From Dendrophyllia cribrosa (taxonomy: Eukaryota; Cnidaria; Anthozoa; Scleractinia; Dendrophylliidae): DNA of 64,000 bases. Shown here one piece after another: positions 1-12,600 of this stretch (its first letter is position 1; each line of letters begins with the position of its first letter). The DNA lies in NCBI GenBank assembly GCA_024195265.1, contig JAJLRJ010000001.1:9536585-9600584 (forward strand), written 5' to 3'. The notes below the pieces were generated by a model, which saw nothing but the letters and a program-made list of their open reading frames with translations, did no database searches and was not told the origin of the DNA. The translations under genes and the position numbers were made by a program.

Positions 1-3000
1 GTCCAGAAGAGGTTCAATGTAAGATGAAGCCTGTGATGGCCGGTTAACAAGGCTGGATATTCCTTGTAATGAAAGAAAAATAAGAGAGTGGTTATGGTCA
101 TGGTATAAAATGTACTGTCAGTAGCTAATGTTTTGTCTATTAATATCCACAATAATAAAAATTAATTTATTATTATTATTGTGAATAATTATTATTAATC
201 TGGCAGTTTTGATGTCAGTAACACAATATTAAATGACCATGGTATCTAATAATATTAGTATAAATCTATTAGCGTTCTATCATGAATGCTGTTCCCTTAC
301 TGGCTATGCTACTCACTATCTATTCTGTTGCAGAATGTGAGTAGAGTGAGTAGCCTAATGGCAGCCACTTCTTTGCATTTTCGAAGTGTAGACCTGTGAA
401 GAGTATTTGTTGTTAAGTTTTGAACGTCTAGTAGATTTATACTAAAACAATTGAAGGGCTCGGGGCATATCCAGCCTATGTTGCTTTTGAGGTCGTTTTT
501 TATTTTTCTTGCTCAGATTTGTCCACTTTTGGCATGTGAACTACAAATTAGTTGCAAAACATTGTTCAGATTTTTTTCTGTTGTTTTTTTCCGTCATTTT
601 CGAGAATTAACGTATGCAAAAAAAAAAAACTGCATGTCTCCTGCTGAATCCCGCTCGAAAAATAAATCCCAAGGTTTACCTGAATTTCTCGATTTTACGC
701 TGATTTTTCACTTCAGATGGCCAAGTTTGGGCCCGTACCGCTGAATCCTGCACAAGAAAAATAAATCCCGAAGTTCATTCCCTCAAAATCGCTTCATTTT
801 TATCACCGATAGTCAGCCACTTAGATTCGCGCCATCTCCCTTATCGTTACGGACCTCCTTTAGGAAGCACTCCTGGTCCTCTGCTGCCGGCTCAGTCTTT
901 GCCCGCCTTGCTGAATTTCACCCGGCCGCAAGAACTCACTTTGAGCTGCCTAACGCTGTTTTTTAATCTCCCGCGCGACCACGCAAAGCCGACCTATCTG
1001 CCACTGTCGCAAAGCATGTCGGGATATCAATGGCGAAAACGAAAACGGAATGTCCGCCAAACGAAATACGGAAAATATTATAAGTCTCGAAGCACTTGGG
1101 ATATCAGGCATTTCAACTACGGCACAGGATGGGAAATGGCCCACAACTCACAACGCTGCCCCTTTTCTGATCCGAAGTGATTCCTGACTTTCCCGCCAGC
1201 TTGCCTCGTCCACCAACGTCTATTTTCACCTCGAGCGAGAAATAGAGATTTAAGCAAGAAACACGACTCATTTCTTTGAGAGGTGCTAGAGACTTACGGA
1301 TTTCCGGACTTAATGATGTCCTTCAATCACCGGACAGGCCTTAAACATATTGGCTCATACGCACGCTACAGACGATGTGTTTGCCGTAGCGAGCTTGCGA
1401 TCAAAAACGAACCAGGCGTGCGTAAATAACGGTATTTTCATTCATGTCGTTCGTGCGGGTCAGGAGTATTGCGGTCGCATATTCTCACAGTCAATCTGCT
1501 GTAATGGCATCAAAATTACGCTCTGAATGTAAACAACCACTAGAAGATCAGAACTCTGATTTTTTCAGGTGAAATTAGTCCAGTTTTTTAGGATTAGTGC
1601 AAATTCGACAAGGGTTTGTGATATTATTTGTTGTATGATAAAAATAGGCAAATCTGAGCAAGAAAAAAAGTAAAAACAGTCAAAAAGGAACATAGGCTGG
1701 TTATGCCCCGACCCCTTCAATTAGACTATTCACTCTTGATTTCTATCATGTGATAGTTGATTCAGGCTTCGCCCTCATCAACTATCCTGGGATAGAAATC
1801 TTGAGCTCATAATCTAATTGTTAAATATAATTATTACAATGATACATGTACATTAGTCTGTCGAATGTGATTGTCCAGGTCAGTGTAGTTTTGAAAAGAA
1901 CTGTTGTTGTTGACATTGACTAATGTTTCAACAACCTGAGCGGATGTCAGTTTTAGAGTCATGATCCACAACGTATATAAATGTTGTGGTTCAAATTTTT
2001 CTTTGGTTTAAAAATTTGCAAACCGGTTTAATTTTTATTTTCCTTTGTCTCAGATTCGTTACCATAATCTGCGAAAAGGAAAACAAAAAACAAACTGGTT
2101 TGAGAACTTTCAAACCAAAGAAATATTTAAACCACAACATACATGTACACTGTACATGTAGTTGGCAGATTGTTCTGTACATGTATAAGCTTTTTACCCT
2201 CTTGCGTCCCTGGCTATGATAACCCCCAATATGTACAATCATTCATGAATCGGTTAGGTGGCTGAGCAAAGTTTGCTATCGACTGTTACAATAAATTGTA
2301 CATGTAGCAGCTGCTGACTGAGGTGACTCCAGAACTAACATTGGCCTAATTTTTGCTAGAGACAAATTATCTGTCTGAGATGGATAATTCATCTCTACAC
2401 AAGTCATGTAGTGTAAATTGGGCCATTGATCTTGTTATTGTCATTGTTTACACAACAGTTTTGTTAAACAATTTTTAGAATATTAATTTTATTGATGCAA
2501 CTTGATACTGTGATGTATGTACAAATTTACTTATCTTTTCACTATAGTTAAACTGTAGACTCTATTAAATTCTCCTAACAAGCACTATTATAAAATGTAA
2601 ATGAGACAGAGAATACTGCAAGAAAGAACTGTAAAAATTGACTGTAAAATTTGAGCATTATATTTTGCATAGAAGTGAAGATATAGGTCAGTGAATTTTT
2701 AAACTTAATTTACAAACGTTTGTATGGTGGATGTGAATGTCGAGGTATTTACATGCATATATTGGTATGCAAATCTTGCATATGTTGGGGGTTCAAATTT
2801 ACACTTGTGTAAGTTACGTAGGAAATCATTGACACATTAATAAAGTTATTATAATTATTATTTCTTTTGTTTGAAGATTTTCAAACTAGTTTGAATTTTG
2901 CTTTCCTTTGTCTGTGATTATGATAATGCCTTTGAGACAATGGAAAATAAAAATTAAACTGGTTTGAACGAAGAAAAAATTGAACCACAGCACAGACATG

Positions 3001-4576
3001 TACCACCACAAATATCTCGAGATTCACTGACCTATATCTTCGCTTATTAGCAAGGTAGAATGCTCAAATTTACAAGGTTTGCTAATAATTAAAGGTGCTC
3101 TTTCAGTAGCATCGATGGTTCGTCTGTCCAAAGTAAAATAAAGAAATTGAAAAACTAGGAGAAGGTATTTTAATACTCAGTGAGTGCAGATAACCTACCT
3201 GGCTTGATCTTCATCCTCACAGGATTTCCCCTTGGGTCTATCATTTGCTTAATTTGAAGCAACTCATCTGGATTTCCATTGTGTGGTGGCCAATAATAAA
3301 TAAAAACACGAGATCCGCTGCTACCGCAGTCAATAACAAGTCCATAATGATAATGTGAATCAGCTCCGTGCTCGTAAAAGTCATGTGAGGTGAAGCGTCT
3401 AGTTCTATTGCGATACCAGCTTGAGTCAGACATGAACAAGAGATATCCAAATAAAATAATTACAACAAAACCAATAAATATAAAATAACGTAATGGACTT
3501 GGCGGTGTTCCAAAGAGGTGTGAACATAATCTTTTTGTTGAAGTACATGTGCTGTCAGTTGTAGTAGATATTATTCCTGGTCTTAAAAAGGAAGGAAAGC
3601 TGGTCCAGCGGATTGAGATCCTATATAATGAAATAAAAAAAGTACATAAACATCAACAAAATACATGTACAGGGATTTATCCTGCATAAAAATCATAATC
3701 TTGACAAATGTTAAAAAAAATCAATAATAACATTTATTTTATATTCACCGTGACGAGTGAAGATATCAAATTCTTCACCTTAGCTACCATGTTTTAACCC
3801 TTAATAAAAGGTGTTGGTCTAGTACAATCGAAAAAACATCACTGAATCTTCCTTGGAAATGTTCTCACAACCTTTGGACAGTATTTGAAGAAATTTTCTA
3901 AAATCTTTCAAAAATTGCTTAAAACTTTGCACTTACAGTCGTTTCTATAAGGAACAAAATAACACATGAGCTAGTGCTTGAAGATATGACATTATTTTCT
4001 CTTCTCATGTTCAAATTGATCTTTCACTTGTTTGCTGGGCTCGCTCATGAGACATCAATATTAAGTTTAACATTTGAAGAGTCAGATCTCTGCACACCCA
4101 CATATTATCTTTATATAATCACTTGTTTGATCAGGGCTTTATGCAAGTTTATAGCCAGAAGTACAGTATTATACAGGTACAGTGTACATTATGGTATTCT
4201 TTAGAAAATTGCTTGTGATAAAGGTACAACAATATTTTGTCCTACTCCAGTAACCAAAGTAGACAATCAGGATAATCAGAATAAATAATCATGGACCTGC
4301 ATATTGTTTTAGTTTTCACATGACAAATGACAAGAATTTATATAACAGTTGAATTTCTTTTACTTTTATTAAACCATTAAAATTAGATGAACGACACTGA
4401 AATGAATTGAAAAACAGACATTTTCCTACGAATGAAAAAATTAATCATCGAATTCTAAAGAAGCTTACATTTGCTTCCATCAATCTACAATGAATTAAGC
4501 TTAAGCTTATATTCTGTTATAATAAGAAGTACAGTGTAATTTAGAATAAATTTAGGCCAACTTACCTTCCCACCAT
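1..4576 (-). CDS. ENTPD4/ENTPD7-like nucleoside triphosphate diphosphohydrolase, N-terminal part
   Basis: Endomembrane apyrase that hydrolyses nucleoside di- and triphosphates. Only the first 165 codons lie in the window. Exons (minus strand): 4576-4566, 3620-3199 and 62-1, which continues past base 1. All borders are GT..AG and phases fit. The start ATG at 4576-4574 gives MVGRIS, like the MGRI/MARI starts of animal ENTPD4/7. Residues about 49-66 form one hydrophobic helix (signal anchor), followed by a lumenal stretch. Apyrase conserved region 1, DCGSSGSR, is at about 101-108, followed by the family-typical block with WP.HNGNP and MKIKPGIS. The third exon (SSYIEPLLD) matches the next family block. 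The family is usually about 600 aa, so ACR2-5 and the C-terminal membrane helix are outside. The gene is head to head with CCT7. ENTPD4 and ENTPD7 cannot be separated from this portion. Confidence 0.9.
450..1721. mobile_element. Non-autonomous DNA element with about 90 bp terminal inverted repeats
   Basis: The left end ATTGAAGGGCTCGGGGCATA and its reverse complement at 1700-1721 (ending CCCCTTCAAT) are matching termini. The match continues inward through CCAGCCTATGTT and TTTCTTGCTCAGATTTG for roughly 90 bp. The 1.27 kb interior has no transposase-like reading frame. It lies in intron 2 of the ENTPD4/7-like gene. No target duplication longer than two bases is obvious, so I do not assign a superfamily. 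Confidence 0.7.
1981..2140. mobile_element. Foldback MITE, family with ends TGTTGTGGTTCAAATTT
   Basis: The 160 bp unit begins ATGTTGTGGTTCAAATTTTT and ends with its reverse complement AAATATTTAAACCACAACAT. The interior is also largely self-complementary. Relatives occur at about 2781-2993 and at the edges of 7682-8447, where the same CTTTGTCTC and GGTTTGAA internal words recur. It lies in ENTPD intron 2. Confidence 0.65.
2644..3073. mobile_element. Nested TIR element with foldback MITE inside
   Basis: An outer inverted repeat pairs GTAAAATTTGAGCATT (2644) with AATGCTCAAATTTAC (ending 3073). It continues through GAAGATATAGGTCAGTGAAT and its complement near 3020-3042. A member of the TGTTGTGGTTCAAATTT foldback family lies inside, about 2781-2993. 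Total length is 430 bp with no coding capacity. Confidence 0.6.
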
Positions 4577-4997
4577 TTATGAAATTCACTGGACAATTAA
4601 CAGGATAATTATCGTCAAAAGAGCAGTTTATAAACGCGAATCTAGTTGGATAATCACACACAGTCTTCATGGCGCCAAACAGTGACTGATTCCCAACATT
4701 ATTTTCATGAAAAGTATCAAGAAAACGGAAAACACCCGGTACTTTCAAGGTTATTTCACGGATCGCCACGTCTTGCTAAAATTTATTGCGCAAATTGTCT
4801 GCGGTAATCTCAGAAACAATTACTTACTTGAAATATGATGCACGAAACGTCTTGATTGACAGCTGAACCGAAAATATTTTATGAGACCGTGATCGATCAT
4901 GTTGGTCAGCATGGACAACCAATAGTTAATGCGTTAAATTTATCAAAAAAAATAATGTCTGCGCAAGCATTTACAGAGCCATCGCCTGACAGAAATC
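4577..4997. promoter_or_regulatory. Probable bidirectional promoter between ENTPD4/7-like and CCT7
   Basis: The two start codons (4576 on minus, 4998 on plus) diverge and are 421 bp apart. Most of 4577-4780 must be the 5' untranslated exon of the nucleotidase, because its first intron begins 11 nt after the ATG. No clear TATA box is seen on either strand. A shared promoter is inferred from spacing only. Confidence 0.55.
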
Positions 4998-6640
4998 ATG
5001 ATGGTAAGAAAGTGTTTGTCAAATCTTTTTACATCTCGCGTAGTTGAACCGAAAATTAGGCTTTCGTTTAAAAACTTTGCAAAGCAAAGATATGTCTTTC
5101 ACTTTATGAGCATTTTGATTTGTTATGTTAGCTTAGATTTCAAATTTTTTACTCACATGTTCGGTGTTGTATTTTTTGACAGCAACCGGGTATAATCCTG
5201 CTGAAGGAGGGCACAGATTCCTCGCAAGGTGTTCCACAGCTCATCAGCAATATAAATGCTTGCCAGTTTATTGCTGATGCAGTGCGAACAACCTTGGGGC
5301 CAAGAGGAATGGATAAACTGATAGTTAACAGTGGAGGTGGGTTTGATTTTCAACTTGTGTACAGTACGAAGAACTTCGATCGAGTTTTGACTTTCGTTTT
5401 TGTTCCCTCTTTTGGACTTTTTAGGGAAAGCCACGATATCCAACGATGGAGCTACCATTATAAGCCTTTTAGACGTTGTTCACCCGGCAGCAAAAACTCT
5501 TGTTGATATTTCCAAGTCACAAGACGCCGAGGTTTGTAGTTTTGTTTTATTTGACAAGGTGTGTCACCATGAGTTTCGAGTGTCTGCTGTATTTGCAACT
5601 CAAAGTCCTCGAACAATTTTGTATTTAAAGCAGAAATCTATTTTTTATGCTAACGTATACAAGTAATCTTTTCGATCGAAAAGATGTACGTGTGTGAACT
5701 TGTGTGCAGAACCGTTTTCTAACCCACTCCACCTCTTTCTGGGAAATATCTTGGTACCCCACGACTAAATTCTGCATCATGCACGGAAGCAATAGCAATA
5801 ATTTATTAAGCACTGCTTTGGTGACAGTTGTACAGTACAAAATTACATGCACAGTCGAACCTCCCGTAAATGGACACCATCGGGACCAGCAAAAGTGTCC
5901 CTTTAAGAGAGGTGTCCGCTTGTGGACACCTTTATTAAGCACTGCTTTGGTGACAGTTGTACAGTACAAAATTACATGCATAGTCGAACCTCCCGTAAAC
6001 GGACACCATCGGGACCAGCAAAAGTGTCCCTTTAAGAGAGGTGTCCGCTTGTGGGAGGTTAAAAATGTAGTGTTTGTATGTGGCTGGGACCACGACTAAG
6101 TGTCCGCTTATGGGAGGTGTCCATCTACGGGAGGTGTCCGTTAGCGGAGGTTCGACTGTACATGTATTTTTTTTTTTCAATATTTGTGATTCTCAACTTG
6201 AGCTAATAAAATACAAAAAAAAAAAAAATCAACTTGAGCTGAAATATCCTTAAATTTTGGCGAAAAAAAAATTAATACACAAGGTCAAAAACATATTATG
6301 GTGTGACAGTAGTGATTTCCTATATATTTTGCATGTAGAAATTTTGTACTATATTTTATAATATTGGTAATTTTTTTTCTCTTATTTTATTTATTTACCA
6401 CATGGAGACATGGGTGAATTTCTTGCTGATCCAATTTGTTTTGATTTCACCTTAGGTCGGAGACGGCACAACAACAGTCACTCTTCTTGCCAGTGAGTTT
6501 CTTAAACAAGTGAAACCCTTTATTGAAGAAGGTGTTCATGCCCAAGTTGCAGTGAAGAGCTTTCGGAAGGCAGCAAATTTAGTGAGTTTTCATAAAATAT
6601 GACCCTCCATAGGAAAACATGTCTCATCGAAAAAAAACAT

Positions 6641-6681
<41 letters not shown>

Positions 6682-9600
6682 CTGGGAGTTTGAGGCCCCT
6701 TTCAAACCGGGTTTGTGAGGGTGTCAAACTCTTTTTAAACCCTTTGCAAACCCTTTTCAAACCTGGTTTGAGCTAAATTGCAATGTTCGGTAAGATGTGT
6801 TTTCATATGGAGGGTCACAAATGTTAATTATGTCAGGTCTCTTCTAAGTGACCACCTACAATGTAAGGGCCCGATTATATGAGCCAGGCTGGCCCGGTTT
6901 GCCGAGATCTTGGTACGCCTGTTTAACGCAACAAAAATCAAATTTGCGATTATATGACAACTGGGCCAGCCCGGTTAGCCTGGATTCCAGTATTGCGATG
7001 CCAGGATCTCGGCTAACCGGGCTGAAAATTTTCCATGCAATCGCGTTAACCGTGCCAGCATGGCTAACCGGGACAATGCAAAAATTTGCCTCTGAGCAAA
7101 CCTGCTTGCCTGTAAATGGCCCCTTTTCTCTTTAAATGATAAAGAGGTACACAAGAGTGCGTAAGCATGAAGTAAATGAGTTAAAATGCAGAAAAATCAT
7201 CCCTAATTGAAACATTCTACACTTTGCGGCATTTTCAAAACAACTTTCAGCCAAAACTGTCGATGCTAAATTTAGTTGTCACATGGGCTGGTTTGCTTCA
7301 TGTAATACCGGGCTGAAAGTCATCTCGGCAAAATGGGCTATCTCAGCTAACCGGGCCAGCCCGGCTCATATAATCGGGCCCTAAAATACCCAAAAAGGTG
7401 ATTGTTAGCAAAGAGGGTTGCTTTTGAGAAGTCTTAACTGGTGTTCCAGAATTTGACTTTTGTGGCGGGGCTCTTCAAATCTTCAGGTGGCCAGCTTGAT
7501 TGGGCTTTTGAAGTGAGATCCCTCTTATCGGGAGTACTGCTTGCATATAAAGTGTAGTAAATGTTTTGACAAGATTATGTATAACCCCATACATTAATGT
7601 CATGCATGTAAGCGCTATTATTTTTCTTTAGGCATCCCATTGTTTTAGCTAGCTTTTTTCAGTTTGTAAAAGCATATGCATATGTTGTGGTTCAACCAGT
7701 TTGATTTTTGTTTTCTTTTGTCTCAGATTATGATAATGAATCTCAAACAATGGAAAATAACAATTTAACTGGTTTGAAAATTTTAAATTGCACCTAACCC
7801 CCAACTTTTTTTCTTTTAATCAATTCAATGTATGCTGAAAAGTCGAATAGTAAAATATTTCTTGTTTTTAACGTCGCGTTAGTGAGTTAGAGAGATTTGA
7901 ATTTACAAAATGCTAATTAGATGACATCAAATCAAGACTTCACCATTATTTCTACTTCAATTTACAATATGCAGTTCTCAGCTTAAGGATAATCAATTTA
8001 AGAAATACTATTACTTGGAGGTGGAAACAAGTAGTTCTATAATAAACGAATCTTGATTTGACATCATTTTATTAAAGAGTCTGACCCACCCAGTTTGTAT
8101 TGCGCGCTTCTCTTATTGTTATGATATAGCTCTATTCCATATTTGGGCAAGCATATCTCCATTTGCACTCGTGAGTGAATTTCTCATCTACCATACAGTA
8201 TGGACTTTCGAGGGCCCTGAAAATGGCGGATGAACCAACGTAGGCGCGCAATGCAAACTGGGTGGGTCAGATTCTTTAACATTTTGTAAATTCAAACCTC
8301 AATAATTCACTAATGCAATGTTAAAAACAAGAAATATTTAACTATTTAACTTTTCAACGTACACTGTAAGTCGAGTTGATTAAGCGAAAAACAATTTTGG
8401 GATTAGGTACACTTTAAGCCAAAGAAAAATTTGAACTACAACACATACGGTAACTAATGTTTGGGGTTATACAGTGATCTTTCCAATGTGTTAAATACTG
8501 TACTGTTTATTACCTACATGTAATAATGGTGATATTGGAGCACTTGGTAGAGGTTGGTTTCAACTGGATTCCACAAGGCTTGTTTTAACAAGCTTGTGTA
8601 TAAAATTAAAGTTTTGTTTTGGTCTGTTATTTTAGGCTATCAAAAAAATTAAGGAAATTGCTGTACATATCAAGAAAGATGATCCTCAGTAAGTCAATAT
8701 AAATTTTTCTTTTTGATTTACAATTTTCATTGCAGCTTGAAATTATTGTTCTCCTTTCATCTTTATTTTGTATTTTATTTTATTTTATTTTATATTTTAT
8801 TTTTTGGGTGAGGGGAAGCTGGGAGTCAGGGGGTCCAGAACTTCCAGCTTCCTGTCCCCTTTACTCCCAGTTTGCACCCCATCCTTGGTTCAGGGTTCTT
8901 GTTAAGCTTTTGAAAAGAAGGTAATAAGCCCAAATTAGCAGGTAACTTTATTACATGCCTTCAAGCGGGGTGAGGCCCCAACCGAGGTACAGGGATAGTG
9001 CCTCAGTAGGGGTGTAGGGGACAAAGTCGGATATCTCAGTACGATTTTCATCACGATAGCCGGGACCATTCACGTGAATAGACGGTAAAAATAACCGGTT
9101 ACTGGCTCTTAACAAGAACCCTGCTTGGTTGCTTATGCATCTCTCCTGGCTCACATCCCACCAATATAGCCCAGGTTTGATTTCTGGACTTGGCATCATG
9201 TGGGTTCTTGTTAGTTCTCATTCTTGCTCCAAGGTTTTTTTCTCCTGGTCCTCTAGTTTTTCGAAAATATAGCCCAGGTTTGATTCCTGGACTTGGCATC
9301 ATATGTGGCTTCTTGTTAGTTCTCATCCTTGTTCCAAGGTTTTTTTTTTTCCTGGTCCTCTAGTTTTTCCTCCCTCCTAAACAACTAACATTTCTAAATA
9401 TTATTATAATTCAACCTGACAACAGCTTTGTCAGTTGCATGACTGTTAAGTGTCACCCTAGCTAAACAAGTTAATTTTTTTTAATTTAAACCTTGGTTGT
9501 GATCAAAATTATAGAAAGCCTTTTCTTACTTTTGCAACCTTTTTAGCAATATTATATACTTAACATAATTTGAAATTATTGTTAATTTGGTATGTTTTCT

Positions 9601-12600
9601 TTTTGCACTTGATGTATTTCATGTCTTTTTTTTTTTTTTCTTGTTTTTGTCTTGTAATTTTTTGTTGAAATTAAAATAAAAAACCCTTTTTTGCAGAGAA
9701 ATGAGAGTATTACTAGAGAGATGTGCCTCCACAGCACTAAGCTCCAAACTAGTTGCTGCTCACAAAGACTTCTTTTCTAAGATGGTTGTGGATGCTGTGA
9801 TGCTTCTTGATGATCTGCTTCCTCTCAGTATGATCGGCATGAAAAAAGTGAAAGGCGGAGCTTTGCAGGATTCGCGGCTCATTGCTGGTGTTGCTTTCAA
9901 GAAAACCTTTTCTTATGCTGGATTTGAAATGCAGCGGAAAGAGTATAAGAACCCCAAGATAGCGCTCTTAAATGTGGAGCTGGAATTAAAAGCAGAAAAG
10001 GAGAATGCAGAAATTAGACTTGACAATGTTGAGGTAACCATTGTTATAAATCTATTCCAAATCTTAACCTTCGCCCTCCAGCAGTCATGCCTTGAATCCT
10101 GTACTTCCACACTAACTTTAACATGGTTGGAAACTAAAAGGTGCTGTTGTCATTTTTAGTGTTAAGCCAAAAGACCTATTTATATCAGAGGAAATTCAAA
10201 ACGAATGGTCCATTCTATTCTCTTTCACTACATTCAGCCGAATAGAATACATGTCTAACATGCTAAATGAATACAACTGTATAGGGAGAGGCTGACCAGC
10301 ACTACAAGCTGTATTTGATTTCATGTGAATCAAAACAATTTTCCATTTTACAATAAGTATCAATACTGCATAAAACAAAACTGATAAATAATTATAGTAA
10401 CCAAAGCGACTACACGGCAGACGTGAAAAACCGGACGATGTCTGGAAACATGTTCTCCACACCAAGTGCATGTTAGTCAAATAACTTCCCTAGAGGTTAA
10501 GGATGAGCTACATAAAGGTATAAATTGACTGATTGAATAGTAGCGAGCGGGGGGCTAGTGGGAAGTGAGCTTGTAACTGGTGGCATCAATGAGTGAACCT
10601 AGTGGAAACGAGCAATATAACTAGCTTGAATTCCCAAAGGGGAATTGAGATCAACATTGCCATGCTGCAATGTCAAGAAATATGATTTTCTTCTAAGAGT
10701 AAAAATAAGTGTCTTGGGCTGCAGATGGTCAGGACGGAATTAGATTCCATTGGAAAAAAAATGGGCCAATTTTTCAAGTTTGTTGCCTTGTGTCTCAGAA
10801 AAATTGCTAGAAACTAATAATGGTTTATTTTCTCCTCGAAAATTCACTTGATATCTTCCTTGTAGTGTTCTGTAAGAAAACTCACACCCAGAAACTGACA
10901 TCCAAAACATATCAGCCAACCAAAAAGTCACACACCCCTGCCAGCATTAGCCGCAAGCATGTCAATAGCTAGGTGTATTATCATGTAAATGGATAATTTA
11001 TTGTTCATGTATTTGTTCTGTCAGGAATATCAGCAGATTGTTGATGCTGAGTGGGATATTCTGTATGACAAACTGGACAAGATTGTACAAAGTGGCGCTA
11101 AAGTAGTCCTCTCAAAGTTACCCATTGGAGATGTTGCCACACAATACTTCGCTGACAGGTAAGACAATTTAAAATTAATTGCATATCATGTTGTGCTTGA
11201 AATAATACACATTAAAAAATTTCACTAGTTGAGAAAGATCTGACAAACCTCCATGTATGGTCGAACCCTAATGATACAGGCACCATGGAGAACCGTAATA
11301 ATTGTCCATGTAAACAGGGTGTATAAATTCAGTGGGTGTACATGAATGGCATGTCATTCAATGCAATTCGAGTTGAATATTGCTTTGATTTTAATAAAAA
11401 TTGTTGGTGTACTCAGCAGTCAAGATTACCTACATGTTCATGTATAACATCAAGGTCCATCAAGTATCACCATCATGCTCATTGGTTGACAGAGGCTACA
11501 CAGTACAGCGGTTGACGGAGGCTACTTCAGTTTTCTCCATTTCTCGCAGTCCTTAGACAGGTTAACAATTTCAGGGGCATTCTCATTAATCTAGTCCTGG
11601 ATCTGTGTTAAAAATAGTTTTCTTTGGAATCCAGGGTGTTACTTGCCATGGGGTGCGACATATAGTAATACTAGCAGTAATCACAGATTATGGAGACGCG
11701 TTCGAAGGAATTTCCGGCGGAAATGAGTCCCTGAAAAAAAAAACCAATAGGGGGGGCCATTTGGAAGACCGTCTACCAAAAAATCTCAAATTTTACTGCA
11801 CATGAACCACAGGACAACCAACACGAAATTAGGATTGCGTTCTTCGAACGCGAAAATTGTTTTGAGTGTAGATGTTAGTTGATTCTGCAGAGTCTGAAAT
11901 CTTACAGGATATTACAGGATGTGACTGAGGAAGGCCAATTACACTCACTTGTAACAGGTGTTCCCTCTATGGAACCACACAATTGCTCATAAAAGGGCTG
12001 GTTGGTGTTTTTTTAGGGACATGTTCTGTGCTGGTCGTGTGGTAGAAGAAGATTTAAAAAGAACTATGAAAGCTTGTGGTGGTGCAATTCAGACGTCAGT
12101 CAACAACATGACAGATGATGTGCTAGGAAGATGTGAACTGTTTGAAGAGCAACAAATTGGTGGAGACAGGTATGTGAGAATTTAGCGCATTGGTTATGTC
12201 TTTGTACAAGATGTCGTGAAAAGACAAGAATTTGACTTTTGTTGGGAAACAAAACTTACCCTACCCCTACTAAGTAAAAGTTGGTTGGAGAGTTGACGAG
12301 GATTAAAAAATACCACCATTTTGTTTTGTTTAATAATTATTGTTTGTGACAACTGTTAATTTCATCCCATAAATAAATTTGTTCTGTGTGATTAATGAGT
12401 GTAAAAATGAAGTGATGGGCCAGCCAGCCTGTTAGACAGTCAGTCAAATGGTCAGACAGTCTGTAAGGCAGTCAGTCAGTCAGACAGATAGTCAGTCGGT
12501 CAGTCAGTAGTTCAGATGGTCAGACAGTCTGTAAGGCAGTCAATCAGTTGTTCAGATGGTCAGACAGTCTGAAAGGCAGTCAGTCAGTCAGTCAGACAGA

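Noticed and set aside
4485..4769. Minus-strand 94-codon frame upstream of the nucleotidase
   Set aside because: It has no ATG start, and splicing at the good donor (4565) into the next exon would meet a stop in this frame. A different frame with ATG at 4576 gives the family N-terminus, so this is 5' UTR.
9166..9312. tRNA gene
   Set aside because: Only a B-box-like word is present, twice. No cloverleaf or anticodon stem can be folded.
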